DNA of 64,000 nucleotides from Pseudomonas anatoliensis (GCF_017976235.1 NZ_JACVHC010000001.1:248001-312000), one strand, 5' to 3'; counted from the stretch's first letter, positions 37,684-47,494 are shown. Notes: a model not told the origin generated them from the letters alone. Translations and numbers: made by a program.

Positions 37684-38879
37684 CCGGTCTGAGTGGCGCA
37701 TTGTGAAGATGCGCCACTTCTCAAAGTCAGGTACCAGTACGCCAGCGCAATGGCATTGATGCCCGCGCCCAGCCAACACACGCCGATCCATCCGGCCCAC
37801 GCATACATGGCGGTCGAGCCGATCGAGCCCAGTGCGCTGCCGATCGAATAGAACAACATGTACCCGGCGGTGAGGCGGCTTTGTGCTTGCGGGCGCACGC
37901 TGTAAATCATGCTTTGGCTGGTGACGTGCACGGCTTGCAAGCCCAGATCCAGGGTGATCACACCGAGCAGCAACGCCCACAGCGAGGATTGAGTGAGGGC
38001 GATTGGCAGCCACGAGCCGAGCATCAACAACAGCGATAAACCGCTGACCCACTGGCCAAGACCGCGATCAGCCAAATGCCCGGCACGGGCGGCGGCCAGC
38101 GCGCCTGCGGCCCCGGCGAGTCCGAACAATCCGATTTCGCTGTGGGAAAGCGACAGCGGCGGGGCGGCTAGCGGCAGCACCATCGGCGTCCACAGCACCA
38201 TGGCGCTGGCGAAGGTCAGCATGGCCAGCATTGCGCGCTGACGCAGTACCGGCTCTTCTCTGAACAGATTGAATACCGAGACGATCAAGGCGCTATAGGT
38301 TGTCGTCGGTTGTGGGTTTTCATCTTTGGGCAGCACACGAAACAGCAGCAAAGCCATCAACAACGTCAGCCCCGCCGACAGCAGATAAATTGCCCGCCAC
38401 CCAGCCAGATCGGCCATTGCGCCTGCGACCGTACGCGCAAGCAAGATGCCGACCACGATGCCGCTGGTGACCACGCCAACCACACGCCCGCGCTGTGCCG
38501 GGATCGCCAGCGTCGCAGCATAAGCCACTAACACTTGCGTCACCACGGCGAGCAGGCCGGTCAAAGTCATGCCGATTAATAGCCACAGGCTGCTGGGTGC
38601 CAGTGCGATCATTAGCAACGCTGCGGCCGACAGCAGCGTCTGCGCGACGATCAATCGTCGTCGGTTGAGCAAATCGCCCAGCGGCACTAGCAGTATCAAA
38701 CCTACGCCGTAACCGACCTGAGTCAGGGTAATCACGATGCCTATGGTTGCCGGCGACATGGCGAAGGCTTCGGCCATGGCGTCGAGCAGCGGTTGCGCGT
38801 AATACACATTGCCCACGGCCAGACCACAGGCAACGGCAAAGAGCAGCACCACGCTGTTGTTGAGTGAATGAGGTTTCAT
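37680..38879 (-). CDS. MFS transporter, DHA-type
   Basis: 399 residues from ATG 38879 (MKPHSLNNSVVLLFAVACGL), 12 predicted membrane segments, with the MFS motif LLVPLGDLLNRRRLIV between the second and third. YyPL-like early motif VGNVYYAQPLLDAMA is shared with the drug/H+ antiporter branch, sugar efflux and uncharacterised YgaY-like carriers. Start chosen over a frame extending to 39062 because that extension overlaps a repeat-like region and is not hydrophobic. Substrate unknown. Convergent with the cytochrome gene. Confidence 0.85.
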   Translation of the reverse strand: MKPHSLNNSVVLLFAVACGLAVGNVYYAQPLLDAMAEAFAMSPATIGIVITLTQVGYGVGLILLVPLGDLLNRRRLIVAQTLLSAAALLMIALAPSSLWLLIGMTLTGLLAVVTQVLVAYAATLAIPAQRGRVVGVVTSGIVVGILLARTVAGAMADLAGWRAIYLLSAGLTLLMALLLFRVLPKDENPQPTTTYSALIVSVFNLFREEPVLRQRAMLAMLTFASAMVLWTPMVLPLAAPPLSLSHSEIGLFGLAGAAGALAAARAGHLADRGLGQWVSGLSLLLMLGSWLPIALTQSSLWALLLGVITLDLGLQAVHVTSQSMIYSVRPQAQSRLTAGYMLFYSIGSALGSIGSTAMYAWAGWIGVCWLGAGINAIALAYWYLTLRSGASSQCATQTG

Positions 38880-38981
38880 GCCCGGATTCCCTTTTAGGTT
38901 GCAAGTTAAAACCAGAATCCACAGTAGGTAATCTGGTTTCGTTTTGCAACCTTGTCGAGCAGGGCTGTGCATTGCACAAAA

Positions 38982-39012
38982 CAAAAGATCGCAGACAAGC
39001 TGCGATCTTTTG
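38982..39012. terminator. Hairpin upstream of the M14 gene end
   Basis: 13-bp perfect stem CAAAAGATCGCAG/CTGCGATCTTTTG with an ACAAG loop, 22 nt beyond the M14 stop (39034). Probably a terminator derived from a type A repeat arm. Confidence 0.7.
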
Positions 39013-39033
39013 CGGACTACTGGGAGCTGGAGA

Positions 39034-40185
39034 TCAACGCAGGGTGTCGACCATATCGGCAATAGTGGTCAGCACGTCTTTGCCCAATTGCCTGGAGCGT
39101 TTGCCCGACCAGCCGGTGTGTGGATCTGGATGGTCGTCGTGATCCTTGAACGGCATTTCCAGGGTCAGCGACAGGCAATCGTACTTCTGGCCGACGCTGT
39201 TGCACGCCAGGGTCATGTTGGCCTGGCCCGGTTCGTCGCGGGTGTAGCCGTACTTGGTCTGGAAGTCTTTGGTGGTGTGCTTCAAGTGGTTGCGGAAATG
39301 CTCTTCGAGCTTCTCGATGCGCGGTGTGTAGCCCGGATTGCCTTCACAACCGGCGGTAAATACGTGCGGGATGGTTTCATCGCCATGGGCGTCGAGAAAC
39401 AGATCGACACCGTATTTTTCCATTTGCTGCTGCACGAAAAGCACTTCAGGGCTGACCTCCTGAGTGGCGTTCTGCCAGGCGCGGTTCAAGTCCTGGCCCA
39501 TGGCATTGGTGCGCAGGTGACCATGGAAAGCGCCGTCCGGGTTCATGTTTGGAACCAGATAAAGATCGGCGCTGGCGAGCAATTTTTTCATGACCGGATC
39601 ATCGTGTCTTTCCAGGCGCTCGATCACGCCTTCCATGAACCATTCGGCCATGTGTTCGCCCGGGTGTTGCTGGGCGATGATCCAGACTTTGCGCTGGCCT
39701 TCGGCACCTGTGCCTTTGCGCAGCAATTGAATGTCGCGGCCTTCGACGCTCTTGCCGGTAGCCAGCAGTTCGGTGCCGGCTTTGGTCAGGGCCTGCTCGA
39801 TCAGCCAGTCGTGACGGCCACGGCTGTAGGGTTCGAAGTAGGCGAACCAGGCGTGGGTCTGGGTGGCTTCAAGGGAGAAGCGCAGGCAGTCGCCTTCGAA
39901 TATCGTCGGCACACGGAACCAGTTGACGTGATCGTAGGAGGCCACTGCCTGATAGCCTGGCCAGCCTTTGCTGTAAGTGGATTGGCTGGCGTTGTTCAGG
40001 CGAAACCAGTGCTCCTGGCCGACATGCAAGCCGCTGGCCTTGAAGTGAAACCACTGGAAATGCGCGCTGCGGGTGTCCGGGCGGATGGCCAGAACCGGGT
40101 TGAGCGGATTACTGATATCGATGACTTGGATATTGCCGCTGTCGAAGTTGGCGCTGATGTCGAACGAAGATTTGGCCACGGTCAT
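39034..40185 (-). CDS. M14-family zinc carboxypeptidase (cytosolic type)
   Basis: 383 residues, ATG 40185. Zinc ligands are in the HxxE pair of IAQQHPGEHMAEW (about 172-184) and the third His in FLDAHGDE (about 264), with the catalytic Glu in SLTLEMPFK (near 345). The N-terminal 120 residues form a beta-rich domain (ISNPLNPVLAIRPDTRSAHF) typical of cytosolic carboxypeptidase-like (AGBL) bacterial proteins. No signal peptide. Function in bacteria is unclear, possibly removal of C-terminal residues from modified peptides. Confidence 0.9.
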   Translation of the reverse strand: MTVAKSSFDISANFDSGNIQVIDISNPLNPVLAIRPDTRSAHFQWFHFKASGLHVGQEHWFRLNNASQSTYSKGWPGYQAVASYDHVNWFRVPTIFEGDCLRFSLEATQTHAWFAYFEPYSRGRHDWLIEQALTKAGTELLATGKSVEGRDIQLLRKGTGAEGQRKVWIIAQQHPGEHMAEWFMEGVIERLERHDDPVMKKLLASADLYLVPNMNPDGAFHGHLRTNAMGQDLNRAWQNATQEVSPEVLFVQQQMEKYGVDLFLDAHGDETIPHVFTAGCEGNPGYTPRIEKLEEHFRNHLKHTTKDFQTKYGYTRDEPGQANMTLACNSVGQKYDCLSLTLEMPFKDHDDHPDPHTGWSGKRSRQLGKDVLTTIADMVDTLR

Positions 40186-40462
40186 AATCGGTTCCTGAAT
40201 ATGATTTTTATGGCCGTTACTTTACACACAAGACAGGCGTGAAACCGAGGGGAATTGTGGGGTGGAGGCGGGGGCGTCCTCCATGACGCGGATGCAGCTT
40301 AGAGTGTATGCGATTGATTCTCAAGTGCTATCTGCTGTTAGTTTTCCCCAATGCAGCCGGGCTTGTCTTGCCAATCGATATTCTTTTGATATTATCCGCG
40401 CCATCGAATTTGCAGCATCCAAAGACTTCATTAGCCTGAAGCCATAAGCCCGAAAAACGGGC

Positions 40463-40575
40463 AAAAAAAGACCCGGCAAAAAGCCGGGTCAAAAACCGTG
40501 ATTAGCCTGATGAGGAGATAGGCCAGAAGACCGACCTAAGGTCTCTGGTCCATCGACTGATCTCGCGACCAGTTG
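40463..40575 (-). ncRNA. prrF: PrrF iron-responsive small RNA
   Basis: Read on the minus strand the RNA starts CAACTGGTCGCGAGATCAG and contains the conserved core CTATCTCCTCATCAGGCTAA followed by CACGGTTTTTG. It ends with the terminator GACCCGGC-TTTTT-GCCGGGTC plus T7. A Fur box covers its promoter. PrrF represses iron-containing enzymes such as sodB and TCA-cycle genes when iron is scarce. Length about 113 nt agrees with the family. The P. aeruginosa tandem second copy is not seen here; fluorescent pseudomonads usually have separate loci. Confidence 0.93.
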
Positions 40576-40580
40576 CATGC

Positions 40581-40599
40581 AATAATAATCATTATCATT
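40581..40599. promoter_or_regulatory. Fur box controlling prrF
   Basis: AATAATAATCATTATCATT differs from the 19-bp Fur consensus at only a few positions and is centred about 15 nt upstream of the predicted prrF start. Iron-loaded Fur would block transcription. Confidence 0.85.
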
Positions 40600-40653
40600 T
40601 GCAAGTCAAATGTTTTCATCTGCGCGATTGGAAAATTCTTTCCTTTCTCGCCC

Positions 40654-40992
40654 TCAGGTTTCTTCGCCATCGAGCGAGTGGTCGACCATCGCCCGCGCCA
40701 TATCCACCATGTGCACCACCGAAAATGCCAGGTCACGGCTCGCGCCCTGCAGGTTTTCTGCTGCCTTGAACGCGGTGGCTGCCGCGCATCGCAGCAGATC
40801 CGAGGCGTGGACCAGGGCTTCTTCGCCGCTTAGATGGCGCCTCACATCGAAGAAACGCTCATCGACCTCGGGCTCTGACACAGCTGGTTTCAAGTAATAG
40901 TCCAGTGCTCGTTGTGCCGCGGCGTTGCCTTGTGGCGAGGTGAACGTGGTGTCCATTTGCAGATCGGGCAAGTCTTTGCTGCTGATATTCAT
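40654..40992 (-). CDS. Small DUF6124/DUF3077-like protein
   Basis: 112 residues, starting MNISSKDLPDLQMDTTF. The C-terminal part carries EEALVHASDLLRCAAATAF and VHMVDMARAMVDHSLD, typical of small helical proteins widespread in Pseudomonas under DUF6124 or DUF3077 names. There is no signal peptide. It diverges from the S24 repressor gene across 130 bp with inverted half-sites, so it is a candidate target of that repressor. Function unknown. Confidence 0.8.
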   Translation of the reverse strand: MNISSKDLPDLQMDTTFTSPQGNAAAQRALDYYLKPAVSEPEVDERFFDVRRHLSGEEALVHASDLLRCAAATAFKAAENLQGASRDLAFSVVHMVDMARAMVDHSLDGEET

Positions 40993-41045
40993 GATGACGA
41001 CCGCTCCTTGTTCAATTGAAAATCCGTGCTTTCAGAATAGTACGA

Positions 41046-41083
41046 AATGTAGTTGTCACTAATAATTAAATACTACAATTTGT
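41046..41083. promoter_or_regulatory. Inverted half-sites, probable operator
   Basis: AAATGTAGTTGTCAC and the inverse TACTACAATTTGTG form an inverted repeat (TGTAGT at 41049, ACTACA at 41072) in an AT-rich intergenic region. Position between the divergent small protein and S24-repressor genes suggests autoregulation. Confidence 0.5.
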
Positions 41084-41122
41084 GTTTTGCCGCGCTGAAG
41101 GCGTCCGCGTAAGGTGCTGCAC

Positions 41123-41779
41123 ATGGATAAATGGATTGAGTTGGTCAAGGCCAAGATGAGTGAACTCAAAATCACTCAAACAGTGCTCGGAGAGCGCGTC
41201 GGTATGTCCCAGGGAGGGATCGGTCATTGGCTGAACAAACGTAGGGAACCGGGCATCACTGAAATGAATCGCGTGCTGCAAGCGCTGGGCATGGATTATC
41301 TGGAAGTGGTGCTGCTGATCCGCGAGCCGCAAGAGGCGCCGGATGATGAGATGCCGTTGGCGCAGAAGTACAACCCGTACTTCCGTTACCCGGTCAGCGA
41401 CTGGCGAGCACCGTGCGAAGTGCGCGAAAGCGGGCAGCCCACGTATGTGCCGACAGACAAACAACGCTTCGAACTGACGGATTATCACGCCCGAGGTGCT
41501 GCGTTCTGGCTGAAGGTGACGGGTGATTCGATGACCGCACCCAGTGGCATAAGCATTGCTGAAGGCATGCTGATTCTGGTGGATCCGGAAGTGGAAGCAG
41601 TGCCTGGCAAACTGGTGATCGCCCAGCGGCCGGAAAGCGATGAGGCGATTTTTCGCAAACTCGACGAAGAGGGCGGCCAGCGCTACCTGGTACCGCTCAA
41701 TCCGACATGGCCGAAAGCACTGTTTACCGATGAGTGTCGAATTATCGGCGTAGTGGTTCAGGCAACGGCGCGATTCTAA
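41123..41779 (+). CDS. XRE-HTH S24-peptidase repressor (PrtR-like)
   Basis: 218 residues from ATG 41123 (MDKWIELVKAKMSELKI). An XRE-type HTH (about 15-60, VLGERVGMSQGGIGHWLNKR) is followed by a LexA/CI-type S24 domain (about 95-215) with Ser in VTGDSMTAPSG and Lys in EAIFRKLDEEGG, the dyad for self-cleavage. I see no Ala-Gly or Cys-Gly dipeptide in the linker where cleavage normally occurs, so it may be non-cleavable or use another site. Similar PrtR-like repressors control pyocin or prophage genes; none are adjacent here. Confidence 0.87.
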   Translation: MDKWIELVKAKMSELKITQTVLGERVGMSQGGIGHWLNKRREPGITEMNRVLQALGMDYLEVVLLIREPQEAPDDEMPLAQKYNPYFRYPVSDWRAPCEVRESGQPTYVPTDKQRFELTDYHARGAAFWLKVTGDSMTAPSGISIAEGMLILVDPEVEAVPGKLVIAQRPESDEAIFRKLDEEGGQRYLVPLNPTWPKALFTDECRIIGVVVQATARF

Positions 41780-41781
41780 TC

Positions 41782-41813
41782 AGATCGATCCTCGCCAGGC
41801 GTAGGATCGATCT
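41782..41813. terminator. Bidirectional hairpin between repressor and liuD
   Basis: 11-bp stem AGATCGATCCT/AGGATCGATCT with a 10-nt loop between the convergent genes, followed by TCATTTC on the plus side. Confidence 0.75.
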
Positions 41814-41818
41814 TCATT

Positions 41819-43771
41819 TCATACAGCTTCCAATTCAACCAAAGCGCTGCCTTCGCCAACCATTTCGCCTTCCTGGCAATACAGCGCCTTGATCACGCCG
41901 GCGTGTGGTGCGCGGATGCTGTGTTCCATTTTCATGGCTTCCAGCACCACCAGTTGCGCACCCGCCTCGACCGATTGACCGGCTTCGACCAGAACCCGCA
42001 CGATGCTGCCGTTCATTGGCGCAGTCAGTCCGCCTTGATGACTGTGGCTGGCTTCGACAGCGCTGATCGGGTCGTACGACTCGACACGCCGCAACTCGCC
42101 TTCCCACTGCAGATACAGCGATTCGCCCTGACGGATAGCGCGCAAGTCACGACGTACACCGTTGTGCTCGACAATCAGTGCTTCACCCACCAGTTTCGCG
42201 TTGCTACCTGCACCCAACGTCAACGCGCGATCCTGACCCTCGCAACTCAAGTGCAGGGTGATTTCCGGCGACAGACCCGCGCGCAAACCGCTATTGCGAG
42301 CCCACGGCGAACTCGGGTCATCAGCCCGCGCAATGCTCGGCAGGCTCTGTGCAAACGCCTGCGCTGCCACATTCCAGAACGCATCACTCAACTCGCCCGG
42401 AGCCGGCAGCAGTTGCTCCTGATAACGCGGAATAAACCCGGTATCCAGTTCCGCCGCCGCGAACGCGGGGTGAGCGATGATCCGCCGGAGAAAATTGATA
42501 TTGGTTTTCAGCCCGCCAATCGCAAACTCATCAAGCATGCTCAACAGCCGTAGGCGCGCCTGCTCACGATCTTCGCCCCAGGCAATCAGCTTGCCAAGCA
42601 TCGGGTCGTAGAACGGCGAAATCTCGTCACCTTCCGCGACGCCGCTGTCCACCCGCCGCCCTGGGCCGTCAGCTGATTCGCGATACAACGCCAGACTCCC
42701 GGCGGCCGGCAGGAAGTCATTCGACGGATCTTCTGCGTATAGCCGAACTTCAATGGCATGGCCATTGAGCGGCACTTGCTCCTGAGTGATCGGCAACGCT
42801 TCACCACGCGCAACGCGGATCTGCCACGCCACCAGATCCAGGCCGGTAATGGCCTCGGTCACCGGGTGCTCAACCTGCAGCCGTGTGTTCATCTCCATAA
42901 AGAAGAATTCGCCGCGAGCATCGAGCAGGAATTCCACGGTGCCCGCGCCAACGTAGCCGATCGCCTGCGCCGAACGCACAGCCGCTTCACCCATCGCGCG
43001 GCGCAGCTCTGGCGTAAGGCCCGGTGCCGGCGCCTCTTCGACGACTTTCTGATGGCGGCGCTGGATCGAGCAATCACGTTCATTGAGGTAAAGGCAGTTG
43101 CCGTGCTGATCGGCAAATACCTGGATTTCCACATGACGTGGCTTGAGCAGGTATTTCTCCACCAGCATCCGCGAATCGCCGAACGACGATTGCGCTTCAC
43201 GTTGAGCGGAGGCGAGGGCTTCGGCCAGTTGGCTGACCTCCTCGACGACTTTCATGCCTTTGCCGCCACCGCCAGCAGTGGCTTTGAGCAGCACCGGATA
43301 ACCGATGCGTTCGCAGGCATCGCGGAAGGTGTCGAGGTCTTGCGCTTCGCCGTGATAACCCGGCACCAGCGGCACGCCAGCCGTTTCCATCAGCGCTTTG
43401 GCGGCGGATTTGCTGCCCATGGCGTCGATGGCCGAGGCGGGCGGCCCGAGGAAGATCAAACCGGCGGCTTCGACGGCGCGAGCGAATCCGGCGTTCTCGG
43501 AAAGAAAACCATAACCCGGATGAATCGCCTGTGCGCCGCTGGCCTTGGCCGCTGCGATCAGTTTGTCGATTTGCAGATAACTGTCGGCCGCTTTGCTGCC
43601 GCCCAGATCTACGCGGATATCTGCTTCACGGCTGTGTCGCGCATCACGGTCGGTGGCGCTGTGCACCGCGACGGTGGTCAGGCCCAGGGCCTTGGCGGTG
43701 CGCATGACCCGGCAAGCGATTTCGCCACGATTGGCCACCAGCAGGGTGGTGAGAACAGGTGCGCTCATCAA
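41819..43771 (-). CDS. liuD: Methylcrotonoyl-CoA carboxylase, biotin-carrying alpha subunit
   Basis: 650 residues. Biotin carboxylase domain (about 8-455) with ATP-grasp GGGGKGMKVV and the carboxylase signature SIQRRHQKVVEEAPAP; C-terminal biotinyl domain with the biotin-lysine motif VLEAMKMEHSI (Lys near 615). It forms the leucine-pathway carboxylase with LiuB, turning 3-methylcrotonyl-CoA to 3-methylglutaconyl-CoA. It overlaps liuC by ATGA (43768-43771) and is the last gene of the liuABCD operon. Confidence 0.95.
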   Translation of the reverse strand: MMSAPVLTTLLVANRGEIACRVMRTAKALGLTTVAVHSATDRDARHSREADIRVDLGGSKAADSYLQIDKLIAAAKASGAQAIHPGYGFLSENAGFARAVEAAGLIFLGPPASAIDAMGSKSAAKALMETAGVPLVPGYHGEAQDLDTFRDACERIGYPVLLKATAGGGGKGMKVVEEVSQLAEALASAQREAQSSFGDSRMLVEKYLLKPRHVEIQVFADQHGNCLYLNERDCSIQRRHQKVVEEAPAPGLTPELRRAMGEAAVRSAQAIGYVGAGTVEFLLDARGEFFFMEMNTRLQVEHPVTEAITGLDLVAWQIRVARGEALPITQEQVPLNGHAIEVRLYAEDPSNDFLPAAGSLALYRESADGPGRRVDSGVAEGDEISPFYDPMLGKLIAWGEDREQARLRLLSMLDEFAIGGLKTNINFLRRIIAHPAFAAAELDTGFIPRYQEQLLPAPGELSDAFWNVAAQAFAQSLPSIARADDPSSPWARNSGLRAGLSPEITLHLSCEGQDRALTLGAGSNAKLVGEALIVEHNGVRRDLRAIRQGESLYLQWEGELRRVESYDPISAVEASHSHQGGLTAPMNGSIVRVLVEAGQSVEAGAQLVVLEAMKMEHSIRAPHAGVIKALYCQEGEMVGEGSALVELEAV

Positions 43772-44583
43772 CGCGGCTCCTTGGTGGTGGTTGCGGCTTG
43801 CCAGTTCGGCGGACGTTTTTGCAAAAAGGCGCGCAAGCCTTCCTGGCCTTCAGGGCTGACGCGGATGCGGGCGATGGCGTTTTCGGTGTAGCGGCGCAGG
43901 GCTGGAGTCAGCGCACCGTTGCCGACTTCACGCAACAGATCCTTGCTGGCGCGCATGGCAGCAGGGCTGTTGAGCAGCAGATTATCGATCCATTGCTCGA
44001 CCTGTTGCTCAAGCTCTGCGTTGGGATAGCTCTCGGACAACAAGCCGATTTCCCGCGCACGTTGTCCACCAAAACGCTCGGCGGTCAGGGCATAGCGGCG
44101 TGCTGCGCGCTCGCCAATGGCCTGCACCACAAACGGACTGATCACCGCTGGCGCCAGGCCGATGCGCACTTCCGACAGGCAGAATTGCGCATCATCGGCA
44201 CCAATCGCCATGTCACAGCAACTGATCAGGCCCAGCGCACCACCGAACGCCGCGCCTTGCACCACGGCAAGGGTAGGAATTTTCAGTTTGGCCAGGTTGT
44301 ACATCAACTCCGCCAGTTCCCGAGCGTCGTCGAGGTTGGTGTGATAATCGAGTTCGGCCGATTGCTGCATCCACGCCAGATCAGCGCCGGCGCTGAAATG
44401 CTTGCCGCGCCCGCGCACCAGCAGGAAACGCAGGCTGGCGTCGCTGGCAACCTTGTCGAGGGCGAGGATCAGTTCGCGGATCATTTCGGCGTTGAAGGCG
44501 TTGTTCTTCTCTGCACGGTTGAGCCAAAGAGTCGCAAAACCCCGTGGATCGCTGTGCAGTTCGAGGGTGTTGAAATCGCTCAT
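43768..44583 (-). CDS. liuC: Methylglutaconyl-CoA hydratase (enoyl-CoA hydratase family)
   Basis: 271 residues. Crotonase core with GKHFSAGADLAWM (near 65-78) and GAAFGGALGLISCCDM, followed by the family's downstream E-rich AEIGLL-type region. It hydrates 3-methylglutaconyl-CoA to HMG-CoA in leucine degradation. It stands 13 nt after liuB and overlaps liuD. A geranyl-type analogue (AtuE) is possible by family, but the operon places it as LiuC. Confidence 0.93.
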   Translation of the reverse strand: MSDFNTLELHSDPRGFATLWLNRAEKNNAFNAEMIRELILALDKVASDASLRFLLVRGRGKHFSAGADLAWMQQSAELDYHTNLDDARELAELMYNLAKLKIPTLAVVQGAAFGGALGLISCCDMAIGADDAQFCLSEVRIGLAPAVISPFVVQAIGERAARRYALTAERFGGQRAREIGLLSESYPNAELEQQVEQWIDNLLLNSPAAMRASKDLLREVGNGALTPALRRYTENAIARIRVSPEGQEGLRAFLQKRPPNWQAATTTKEPR

Positions 44584-44596
44584 GAGATTCTCCCGA

Positions 44597-46204
44597 TCAC
44601 ATCCGGAACACGCCGAAGCGGCTCGGTTCGATAGGCGCGTTCAACGACGCGGACAAGGCCAGAGCCAATACATCGCGGGTCTGCGCCGGGTCGATGACGC
44701 CGTCGTCCCACAGCCGTGCGCTGGAATAGTAGGGGTGACCCTGTTCTTCGTACTGGTCGAGAATCGGCTGCTTGATCTCGGCTTCCTGCTCGGCGCTGAA
44801 CGCCTGCCCGCTGCGTTCGGCCTGTTCGCGCTTGACCTGAACCAGCACGCCCGCTGCTTGTTCGGCACCCATCACGCCAATGCGCGCGTTCGGCCACATC
44901 CACAGGAAGCGCGGATCGTAGGCGCGACCGCACATGCCATAGTTACCCGCGCCAAAGCTGCCGCCGATGATCACGGTAAATTTCGGCACCTTGGCGCACG
45001 CCACAGCGGTTACCAGTTTTGCGCCGTGCTTGGCGATACCGCCGGCCTCGTATTTCTGGCCGACCATGAAGCCGGTGATGTTTTGCAGAAACAGCAGCGG
45101 AATGCCGCGTTGGCACGCCAGTTCGATGAAGTGCGCGCCTTTCTGCGCAGCTTCGGCGAAGAGGATGCCGTTGTTGGCGAGGATGGCGATGGGGTAGCCG
45201 TGCAGATGGGCGAAACCGCACACCAGCGTAGTGCCGAACAAAGCTTTGAATTCATCGAACACCGAGCCATCGACCAGCCGCGCAATCACTTCGCGGACAT
45301 CGAACGGCTGCTTGGCGTCGGCCGAGACCACACCGTACAACTCGTCGCTGGCGTAGAGCGGGGCAATCGGCGCGCGTTGTTGCAGTTCGCCAAGCTTGCG
45401 CCAGTTAAGGTTGGCGACGCTGCGGCGGGCGAGGGCGAGGGCGTGCTCGTCGCTTTCGGCGTAATGGTCGGCCACCCCGGAAATCTTGCAGTGCACATCG
45501 GCGCCGCCCAGATCCTCGGCGCTGACCACTTCCCCGGTCGCGGCTTTCACCAGCGGCGGGCCGGCGAGGAAAATCGTTGCCTGGTTGCGCACCATGATCG
45601 CTTCATCGGCCATCGCCGGTACATAAGCGCCGCCCGCGGTGCACGAACCCATGACCACGGCGATCTGTGGAATGCCCATCGCGCTCATGTTGGCCTGGTT
45701 AAAGAAGATCCGCCCGAAGTGTTCGCGATCCGGGAACACTTCGTCCTGACGCGGCAGATTGGCCCCACCCGAATCCACCAGATAAATGCACGGCAAGCGG
45801 TTTTGCTGGGCGATGGTCTGGGCGCGCAGGTGTTTCTTCACGGTCAGCGGATAGTACGAGCCGCCTTTCACCGTCGCATCGTTGGCGACGATCATGCATT
45901 CGACGCCTTCAACCCGGCCGATCCCGGCGATCACGCCTGCAGCCGGAACGTCTTCGCCATAGACAGCGTGGGCGGCCAACTGGCTGATTTCCAGAAACGG
46001 CGAGCCCGGATCGAGCAGGCGGTTGATGCGTTCACGCGGCAGCAGTTTGCCTCGCGAGGTGTGGCGTTCCTGTGCTTTCGCGCCGCCACCCTGTGCGACT
46101 TGCGCGAGCAGGGTGTGCAGGGCGTCGACCTGTTTGAGCATCGCTGCGCTGTTGGCGGCGAATTCCGCTGAACGAGGATTGAGCTGAGTGTGCAGGGTAG
46201 CCAT
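44597..46204 (-). CDS. liuB: Methylcrotonoyl-CoA carboxylase, beta (carboxyltransferase) subunit
   Basis: 535 residues. Carboxyltransferase fold with the oxyanion-type glycines [45 protein letters not shown] and the second half [21 protein letters not shown]. Pairs with LiuD. It lies 12 nt after liuA. A geranyl-CoA paralogue (AtuC) would lack this operon. Confidence 0.95.
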   Translation of the reverse strand: MATLHTQLNPRSAEFAANSAAMLKQVDALHTLLAQVAQGGGAKAQERHTSRGKLLPRERINRLLDPGSPFLEISQLAAHAVYGEDVPAAGVIAGIGRVEGVECMIVANDATVKGGSYYPLTVKKHLRAQTIAQQNRLPCIYLVDSGGANLPRQDEVFPDREHFGRIFFNQANMSAMGIPQIAVVMGSCTAGGAYVPAMADEAIMVRNQATIFLAGPPLVKAATGEVVSAEDLGGADVHCKISGVADHYAESDEHALALARRSVANLNWRKLGELQQRAPIAPLYASDELYGVVSADAKQPFDVREVIARLVDGSVFDEFKALFGTTLVCGFAHLHGYPIAILANNGILFAEAAQKGAHFIELACQRGIPLLFLQNITGFMVGQKYEAGGIAKHGAKLVTAVACAKVPKFTVIIGGSFGAGNYGMCGRAYDPRFLWMWPNARIGVMGAEQAAGVLVQVKREQAERSGQAFSAEQEAEIKQPILDQYEEQGHPYYSSARLWDDGVIDPAQTRDVLALALSASLNAPIEPSRFGVFRM

Positions 46205-46216
46205 GGCCAGCTCCGT

Positions 46217-47380
46217 TTAGCGGGTTTCGTTGAACAGTTCACGACCGATCAACATGCGACGGATCTCACTGGTGCCGGCACCGATTTCGTACAGCTTGGC
46301 GTCACGCAGCAGACGACCGGCGGGGAATTCGTTGATGTAACCGTTACCGCCGAGAATCTGGATCGCGTCGAGGGCCATCTGCGTGGCACGTTCGGCTGTG
46401 TAAAGGATTACGCCGGCAGCGTCCTTGCGCGTGGTTTCACCGCGCTCGCAGGCCTGGGCCACCGCGTAGAGGTAGGCGCGGCTGGCGTTGAGTTGGGTGT
46501 ACATGTCGGCGACCTTGCCCTGGATCAGCTGAAACTCGCCGATGCTCTGGCCGAACTGCTTGCGGTCATGGATGTACGGGACGATCAGATCCATGCACGA
46601 CTGCATGATCCCGGTCGGGCCGCCGGACAGCACGACGCGTTCGTAATCGAGGCCGCTCATCAGCACTTTCACGCCGCCGTTAAGCACGCCGAGGATGTTC
46701 TCTTCCGGCACTTCGACGTCATCGAAGAACAGCTCGCAAGTGTTGGAGCCGCGCATGCCGAGCTTGTCGAACTTGTTGCTGCGGCTGAAGCCTTTCCAGT
46801 CGCGCTCGACAATAAATGCAGTGATGCCGTGGGCGCCTTTTTCCAGATCGGTCTTGGCGTAGATCACGTAGGTATTGGCGTCGGGGCCGTTGGTGATCCA
46901 GGTTTTGCTGCCGTTGAGGACGTAGCGGTCGCCACGTTTGTCGGCGCGCAGTTTCATTGAAACCACGTCAGAACCGGCGTTCGGCTCGCTCATCGCCAGC
47001 GCGCCGACGTGCTCGCCGCTGATCAGCTTCGGCAGGTATTTGGTTTTCTGTTCGTGGTTGCCGTTGCGGTTGATCTGGTTGACGCAGAGATTGGAGTGCG
47101 CGCCGTAGGACAACGCCACCGAGGCCGAGCCGCGGCTGATTTCTTCCATCGCCACTACGTGCGCCAGATACCCAAGGCCAGCGCCACCGTACTCTTCCGG
47201 CACGGTGATACCGAGCAGGCCCATGTCACCGAATTTGCCCCACATGTCGGCGGGGAACAGGTTGTCGCTGTCGATTTGCGCCGCGCGTGGGGCGATCTCT
47301 TTAGCGACGAAGGACTGAACCTGATCGCGCAGCATGTCGATGGTTTCACCGAGGGCGAAGTTCAGGGATGGGTAGCTCAT
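46217..47380 (-). CDS. liuA: Isovaleryl-CoA dehydrogenase
   Basis: 387 residues. Acyl-CoA dehydrogenase with the family segment [18 protein letters not shown], catalytic-base region [19 protein letters not shown], and FAD contacts [20 protein letters not shown]. It opens leucine catabolism from isovaleryl-CoA to 3-methylcrotonyl-CoA. Its promoter region, about 56-100 nt upstream, contains two LiuR-like palindromes. First gene of liuABCD. Confidence 0.95.
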   Translation of the reverse strand: MSYPSLNFALGETIDMLRDQVQSFVAKEIAPRAAQIDSDNLFPADMWGKFGDMGLLGITVPEEYGGAGLGYLAHVVAMEEISRGSASVALSYGAHSNLCVNQINRNGNHEQKTKYLPKLISGEHVGALAMSEPNAGSDVVSMKLRADKRGDRYVLNGSKTWITNGPDANTYVIYAKTDLEKGAHGITAFIVERDWKGFSRSNKFDKLGMRGSNTCELFFDDVEVPEENILGVLNGGVKVLMSGLDYERVVLSGGPTGIMQSCMDLIVPYIHDRKQFGQSIGEFQLIQGKVADMYTQLNASRAYLYAVAQACERGETTRKDAAGVILYTAERATQMALDAIQILGGNGYINEFPAGRLLRDAKLYEIGAGTSEIRRMLIGRELFNETR

Positions 47381-47435
47381 GGGTCACCTTTTGGCTTTTT
47401 TGTAGGGTGGGGAGGGCGGCGGTTCAGCTCTCACC

Positions 47436-47450
47436 TTGACGTTAACGTAA
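47436..47450. promoter_or_regulatory. LiuR-type operator, site 1 upstream of liuA
   Basis: TTGACGTTAACGTAA, a near-perfect palindrome matching sites 47480-47494 and 51549-51564. MerR-type LiuR binds such TTGACGTNNACGTCAA-like boxes in proteobacteria. Confidence 0.8.
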
Positions 47451-47479
47451 GCCTGCGATGAGTGGCTGTCAATCACACT

Positions 47480-47494
47480 TTACGTTAACGTCAA
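47480..47494. promoter_or_regulatory. LiuR-type operator, site 2 upstream of liuA
   Basis: TTACGTTAACGTCAA, the inverse of site 1, 29 bp away. It could serve the divergent acyl-CoA synthetase gene as well. Confidence 0.8.

Noticed and set aside
40202..40462. Second PrrF copy near the first
   Set aside because: No match to the PrrF core and no Fur box; only a short extra hairpin was found.
44402..46171. Plus-strand frame of 589 codons opposite liuC/liuB
   Set aside because: Spans two conserved minus-strand genes; a shadow.
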